Part shown: piece by piece, positions 59,261 to 64,000 of the stretch
Layout: every line of letters starts with the position of its first letter
How positions within the stretch are numbered: position 1 is the first letter of the stretch
Assembly (NCBI RefSeq): GCF_000805385.1
Contig: NZ_JTJW01000010.1
Span: forward strand, 372,001-436,000
Direction: 5' to 3'
Length of the DNA: 64,000 nucleotides
Source of the DNA: Mycolicibacterium setense
GTDB lineage: Bacteria > Actinomycetota > Actinomycetes > Mycobacteriales > Mycobacteriaceae
Notes under the pieces: generated by a model
The model's input: the letters and a program-made list of their open reading frames with translations, nothing else
The model's database searches: none
Told to the model about the DNA's origin: nothing
Position numbers and translations under genes: made by a program

Positions 59261-62200
59261 TTGAGCGTCACACCAGTTACTCCGGTTGCGGTCATCGGCA
59301 TGTCCTGCCGGCTCCCAGGGGGCATCGACTCGCCCGAGCGGTTGTGGGAGGCGTTGATCCGAGGCGATGACCTGGTCACCGAGGTTCCACCCGACCGTTG
59401 GGACGCCGACGAATACTACGATCCGGAACCCGGGGTGCCCGGTCGGTCGGTGTCGAAGTGGGGTGCGTTCCTCGATGACGTCGCCGGATTCGATGCGGAG
59501 TTCTTCGGTATCAACGAACGCGAGAGCGCCGCACTCGATCCACAGCACCGGTTGTTGTTGGAGACCGCCTGGGAGGCCATGGAGAATGCCGGCCTCACCC
59601 GGGAAGCGTTGTCAGATTCACCGACCGGGGTGTTCGTCGGTCTCACGCACGCGGACTATCAGATGCTCGCGGCCGACGCGCAGGCTCTCGAAGCCGCATA
59701 TGGCTTCAGCGGCAACAACTTCAGTCTGGCGTCCGGGCGGATCGCTTACGCGCTCGGGCTCCACGGCCCCGCGCTCACCGTTGACACCGCATGCTCCTCC
59801 GGTTTGACCGCCGTACATCTGGCGTGCCGCAGCCTGCATGAGGGCGAGAGTGATCTCGCCCTGGCCGGTGGCGCCACCTTGGCTCTGGACCCGCGCAAGT
59901 TCGCTTCGGGTTCGGCGGAGGGAATGCTCTCGGCGACCGGACGCTGCCACGCCTTCGACGCCGCGGCCGACGGGTTCGTGTCCGGCGAGGGCTGCGTCGT
60001 CATCCTGCTCAAGCGGCTGCCCGACGCATTGCGTGACGGCGATCGGATCCTGGCCGTCGTGCGTGGTACCGCCGCCAATCAAGACGGTCACACCGTGAAC
60101 ATCGCGACGCCATCGGATGCCGCACAGACCGCGGTGTACCGAGCGGCATTGGCTGCCGCCGGCGTCGATCCCGTCACGGTCGGCATGGTCGAGGCGCACG
60201 GCACCGGGACGCCGGTGGGCGACCCTATCGAATACTCGAGCCTGGCCAAGGTTTACGGCACCGACGGCCCCTGTGCACTGGCATCGGTCAAGACCAATTT
60301 GGGGCACGCACAGGCAGCTTCCGGCGCCATCGGCCTGATGAAGGCCGTTCTCGCCGTACAGCACGGCGAGGTTCCGCAAAACCTGCATTTCACCCGTCTG
60401 CCCGAGCAGCTCGCCGCGATTCAGACCAATCTCTTTGTGCCCCAGGAGACCACGCCGTGGTGCACCAACGGGCATCATCCCCGCAGGGCGGCGGTGTCGT
60501 CATACGGGCTGTCGGGGACCAACGTGCACGCCATCCTGGAACAAGCACCGGAACAGCCGGCGAACCCCGCCGCCGTAGACCGGGAAACCCGATCGGCGAC
60601 CGAACCCATGTTGTTCCCGTTGTCGTCGACCTCGGCCGACGAACTGCGGAACACGGCCGGCCGGTTGGCGGACTGGGTGCAGGCACATGATGATGTCGCG
60701 CTTCCGGATCTGGCCTACACCTTGGCGCGCCGACGGGGGCACCGGCCGGTACGCACCGCCGTCAGTGCGAGCGGCCGACCGGAACTCATCTCGGCGTTGC
60801 GCGAGGTCGCCGACAGCGATACCCCGTATCAGCCGGCGGTCGGACGCGACGATCGTGGTCCCGTCTGGGTGTTCTCGGGTCAGGGTTCGCAGTGGGCGGG
60901 AATGGGAGCCGAGCTCTTGGCGACCGAACCGGTGTTCGCCGCCACGGTGGCGCAGGCCGAACCGATCATCTTGGCCGAGTCCGGATTCTCGGTGACCGAG
61001 GCGATGTCGTCGGCGGACGTCGTCACCGGTCAAGATCATCTGCAGCCGACGTTGTTCACCATGCAGGTCGCCATGGCCGCCACCATGAAGGCGCACGGCG
61101 TGCACCCCGGTGCGGTCATCGGCCACTCCCTGGGCGAGGGCGCCGCAGCTGTCGTCGCAGGCGCGCTGTCGTTGGAAGACGGGCTGCGGCTCATCTGCCG
61201 CCGGTCTCGCCTGATGTCCCGAATCGCCGGCAAAGGTGCCACCGCGGCGGTGGAACTACCTGCCAAACAAGTACTTTCCGAGTTGACGGGCCGCGGTATC
61301 AACGATGTCGTGGTGGCAGTGGTGGCGTCGCCGCAGTCCACCGTCATCGCCGGCACCACCCAGACGGTGCGGGATCTGGTCGCCGACTGGGAGAAACGTG
61401 GGGTGATGGCTCGCGAGGTCCCCGTCGATGTGGCCTTCCACTCCCCGCAAGTCGAGCCGATCGTCGGCGATCTGGCCGAGGCGCTCGCCGATCTCAAACC
61501 CATGACACCCGAGATTCCGTTCTACTCGGCGACGTTGTTCGATCCCCGAGAACAACCGGTGTGCGATGCCGACTACTGGGTGACGAACATGCGCCGGATG
61601 GTGCGTTTCGCCACCGCCGTACAAGCCGCGCTGGAGGACGGCCATCGGGTCTTCGCCGAACTGTCCCCACATCCTCTGCTCACCCGCGCCCTCGAGCAGA
61701 CCGCCGCAGGCCGGGAAACCCCGATGGCCGCGCTGGCCGCGATGCGCCGGCAGCAGCCGATGCCGAATGGTTTGCGCGGACTGCTGATCGACGTGCACAG
61801 CGCGGGCGCTGCGGTCGACTTCTCGGTGCTCAGCCCGAGCGGTCAACTGGTGGATGCGCCGTTGCCGACGTGGACGCACCGCCGAATGTGGATCGACGGC
61901 GGCGGTCATGACTCCCCCACCCACGGTGGCTGCACCATCGCTGTCCACCCCCTGCTCGGCGCCAACGTTCGGTTGCACGAAGAACCGGAACGCCATGTCT
62001 GGCAGGCAGATGTCGGCACAGCGGCCCAGCCGTGGCTGGGCGATCATCAAATCCGAACTGTCGCGGTACTTCCCGGAGCCGCCTTCTGCGAGATGGCGCT
62101 CGCTGCCGCCAAGGCTGTTCTGGGCGAGGTTTCCGAAGTCCGGGACATCCGGTTCGAGCAGGCTCTGCTCCTGGACGAATCGACGGAGGTCGGAGCGTCC

Positions 62201-64000
62201 GCCTCGGTGTCCTCCCCCGGCGGGGCCACCTTCACCGTCGAGACCGATGAGGACGGTCAGCAGACGCGGCACGCGATCGCGGTCCTGCATGCCGCCGCGG
62301 ATGAGCAACCGCCTGCATACGACATTTCTGCGATCCTTGCCGCGCACCCTTGCGAGGACGACGGCGCCGAGGTCCGTAATCGCGTGGGCCAGCATGGCAT
62401 TCAGTACGGCCCGGCGTTCACCGGACTGGTCACCGTGCGTACCGGAGAAGCGCATGCCCGCACGGTGCTCGCCGAGGTCGCCCTCCCCCGCTCGATCCGC
62501 TCGCAACAGGACGCGTACGGCGTGCACCCGGCGCTTCTCGACGCTTGCTTCCAATCGGTCGAGGCTCATCCCGAGGTTCAGGCGCTCGGCGGCGACGTCC
62601 TGGGACTGCCGTTGGGAGTGCGCCGGCTACGCACATACGATTCGGCCCGCAGCGCACACTACTGCTACACGCGATTGGTCAAAGCCGACCCCACCGGTAT
62701 CGAGGCGGACATCGATGTACTCGACAAGGACGGCGCGGTCCTGCTGACAGTGCAGGGACTTCGCCTCGGCACGGGTGCTTCCGCAAGCGGACACGATGAT
62801 CAGGTTCTCAGCGAAAGACTGCTGACCGTCGAATGGCGCCAACGGGACCTGCCGGAGGTGGAATACGCCGAAGCTGGATCCTGGCTGCTCATCAATGCCT
62901 CCGACGGCCCCGACGCGGTGGCCGACGAGCTGAGCAGGATCCTGAAAGAGCGTGGCGCACAGTGCACCACCATGAGCTGGCCCAATCAACCAGACGACTC
63001 GCTGACCTGCGCTCAACTCGGCAATCATCTGCGGGAGGGCCGGTTCACCGCCGTGGTCGTCACGACGTCGCCCAACAATGGCGACCACGCCGACCAGTCA
63101 CCACTGCTGGGCCGGGAGTATGTCCGCCATCTGGTGCACATCGCCCGACAGCTACCGGAGATGAGCGGAGAACTACCTCGCCTCTATGTCGTGACCCGCA
63201 ACGCTCAAACGGTCCTGGCAGGGGACGTGGCCAATCTGGACCAGGCCGAGCTGCGGGGCCTGATCCGGGTCATCGGCACCGAACATCCGCACCTGAGCGC
63301 CACTCAGATCGACGTCGACGAGGCCACTGACGTCGAGCAGCTGGCCAGCCAATTGCTCAGCGGGTCCGAAGAGGATGAAACCGCGTGGCGCAACGGCCGG
63401 TGGTACGCCGCACGGCTCTGCCTCGCCCCGCTACGCCCTGATGAGCGCCGCACCACCATCGCCCATCTAGAACGCGACCGCATGCGGCTGCAGATCCGTA
63501 CACCGGGCGACCTGGAGTCGATGGAACTTGTTGCCTGCGAGCATGTTCCCCCGGGACCAGGCCAGATAGAGGTCGCAGTCAGTGCATCGAGCATCAACTT
63601 CGCCGATGTGCTCGTCGCGTTCGGACGCTACCCCGCCTTCGACGGGGTGCTGCCCCAACTCGGCATCGACTTCGCCGGTGTGGTCACCGCGGTCGGGCCC
63701 GACGTGACCGACCACAAGGTCGGCGATCGCGTCGGTGGCCTGTGCGCCGACGGTTGCTGGGGCACCTTTGTCACCTGCGATGCGCGCCTGGCGGCCACCG
63801 TGCCAGCCGGGCTGACCGACGCCGAGGCGGCCGCACTGACCATCGCGACCGCCACCGCTTACTACGGGCTCAACGACATGGCCCGGATCAAGTCGGGCGA
63901 CAAGGTGTTGATCCACTCCGCGACCGGCGGCGTCGGGCAGGCCGCGATGGCCATCGCCCGCGCCGCGGGCGCGGAGATCTTCGCCACCGCCGGTAGCGAG
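59261..64000 (+). CDS. MAS-like type I polyketide synthase (KS-AT-DH-ER...), 3' end beyond window
   Basis: An open frame of 1580 codons from TTG 59261 (GGAGGAGGGG upstream) to the edge. KS (residues about 9-430): [31 protein letters not shown] (about 535-835): [20 protein letters not shown], and the specificity motif VAFHS near residue 726, where mycocerosic acid synthases have VASH. DH (about 895-1180): [12 protein letters not shown] and [14 protein letters not shown]-like structural part follows, then ER from about residue 1415 with [13 protein letters not shown] and ACP should lie outside. The order equals MAS/Pks5, which elongate FAAL-loaded starters iteratively. Confidence 0.95.
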   Translation, partial: MSVTPVTPVAVIGMSCRLPGGIDSPERLWEALIRGDDLVTEVPPDRWDADEYYDPEPGVPGRSVSKWGAFLDDVAGFDAEFFGINERESAALDPQHRLLLETAWEAMENAGLTREALSDSPTGVFVGLTHADYQMLAADAQALEAAYGFSGNNFSLASGRIAYALGLHGPALTVDTACSSGLTAVHLACRSLHEGESDLALAGGATLALDPRKFASGSAEGMLSATGRCHAFDAAADGFVSGEGCVVILLKRLPDALRDGDRILAVVRGTAANQDGHTVNIATPSDAAQTAVYRAALAAAGVDPVTVGMVEAHGTGTPVGDPIEYSSLAKVYGTDGPCALASVKTNLGHAQAASGAIGLMKAVLAVQHGEVPQNLHFTRLPEQLAAIQTNLFVPQETTPWCTNGHHPRRAAVSSYGLSGTNVHAILEQAPEQPANPAAVDRETRSATEPMLFPLSSTSADELRNTAGRLADWVQAHDDVALPDLAYTLARRRGHRPVRTAVSASGRPELISALREVADSDTPYQPAVGRDDRGPVWVFSGQGSQWAGMGAELLATEPVFAATVAQAEPIILAESGFSVTEAMSSADVVTGQDHLQPTLFTMQVAMAATMKAHGVHPGAVIGHSLGEGAAAVVAGALSLEDGLRLICRRSRLMSRIAGKGATAAVELPAKQVLSELTGRGINDVVVAVVASPQSTVIAGTTQTVRDLVADWEKRGVMAREVPVDVAFHSPQVEPIVGDLAEALADLKPMTPEIPFYSATLFDPREQPVCDADYWVTNMRRMVRFATAVQAALEDGHRVFAELSPHPLLTRALEQTAAGRETPMAALAAMRRQQPMPNGLRGLLIDVHSAGAAVDFSVLSPSGQLVDAPLPTWTHRRMWIDGGGHDSPTHGGCTIAVHPLLGANVRLHEEPERHVWQADVGTAAQPWLGDHQIRTVAVLPGAAFCEMALAAAKAVLGEVSEVRDIRFEQALLLDESTEVGASASVSSPGGATFTVETDEDGQQTRHAIAVLHAAADEQPPAYDISAILAAHPCEDDGAEVRNRVGQHGIQYGPAFTGLVTVRTGEAHARTVLAEVALPRSIRSQQDAYGVHPALLDACFQSVEAHPEVQALGGDVLGLPLGVRRLRTYDSARSAHYCYTRLVKADPTGIEADIDVLDKDGAVLLTVQGLRLGTGASASGHDDQVLSERLLTVEWRQRDLPEVEYAEAGSWLLINASDGPDAVADELSRILKERGAQCTTMSWPNQPDDSLTCAQLGNHLREGRFTAVVVTTSPNNGDHADQSPLLGREYVRHLVHIARQLPEMSGELPRLYVVTRNAQTVLAGDVANLDQAELRGLIRVIGTEHPHLSATQIDVDEATDVEQLASQLLSGSEEDETAWRNGRWYAARLCLAPLRPDERRTTIAHLERDRMRLQIRTPGDLESMELVACEHVPPGPGQIEVAVSASSINFADVLVAFGRYPAFDGVLPQLGIDFAGVVTAVGPDVTDHKVGDRVGGLCADGCWGTFVTCDARLAATVPAGLTDAEAAALTIATATAYYGLNDMARIKSGDKVLIHSATGGVGQAAMAIARAAGAEIFATAGSE

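Noticed and set aside
59261-64000. PKS as a trehalose polyphleate-type or NRPS-linked enzyme
   Set aside because: No mmpL10, papA or NRPS neighbour is visible. The domain order and motifs follow MAS/Pks5, so the locus type is left open.

Overview
The window is high-GC, densely packed DNA from a mycobacterium, most likely a fast-growing Mycolicibacterium-type species. The evidence is a complete mce4 operon, FadD/FadE/Ltp/KshA cholesterol genes in the order known from the Mycobacterium tuberculosis Rv3489-Rv3531c region, KstR-type operators, MmpL/MmpS transporters, a FAAL and a MAS-like polyketide synthase. There are no PE/PPE genes where M. tuberculosis has PE_PGRS genes. Rv numbers are quoted from memory of gene order and are not database results. 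No tRNA, rRNA or CRISPR array was seen.

Layout. (1) 1-4.7 kb: a truncated SDR and an unusual crotonase (minus), three small secreted four-cysteine paralogues, a 54-residue protein and trehalose-6-phosphate synthase OtsA (plus). (2) 4.8-5.9 kb: an intact IS481-family element with perfect 26-bp ends and a 6-bp target duplication. It landed on the stop codon of the last mce4-operon gene. (3) 5.9-16.3 kb: the mce4 steroid-import operon on the minus strand (yrbE4A, yrbE4B, mce4A-F, two Mce-associated proteins). (4) 16.5-21.7 kb: hsd4A and fdxD (minus), divergent from fadE26-fadE27-fadD17 (plus), for sterol side-chain degradation. (5) 21.9-28 kb: an accessory stretch with an epimerase, a TetR and an AraC regulator, a VOC protein, GabD2, a methyltransferase and an amidohydrolase-fold protein. 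(6) 28-48.2 kb: the rest of the cholesterol block: a nitronate-monooxygenase-like flavoprotein, fadD19, echA19, an acetoacetate-decarboxylase-like gene, cyp142, a tandem DUF35 protein, ltp4, ltp3, three LLM oxidoreductases, an NTF2-like protein, a gamma-carbonic-anhydrase-like protein, a lipoprotein, kshA and its coupled small protein, Rv3529c-Rv3531c homologues and an IclR regulator. (7) 48.2-64 kb: a different function, a lipid synthesis and export locus: Rv2952-like methyltransferase, hemophore-like protein, mmpS-mmpL-mmpL, alpha/beta hydrolase, FAAL and a MAS-like PKS cut by the window end.

How it works together. Regions 3, 4 and 6 import sterols (Mce4), oxidise the side chain (Cyp142), activate and shorten it (FadD19/FadD17, FadE26/27, EchA19, Hsd4A, Ltp3/4 with DUF35) and start ring opening (KshA). 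Seven good matches to the KstR consensus TNNAACNNGTTNNA lie in the promoter gaps between these genes. Region 7 looks like a separate acquisition or rearrangement next to the IclR gene: a second, decayed copy of the IclR 3' end lies on the far side of the methyltransferase. The most noteworthy points are the uncharacterised lipid locus, with an AT active-site change in the PKS; the SD-sequestering hairpin of the IS element; the IclR/KstR double-controlled promoter; and a crotonase lacking both catalytic glutamates.
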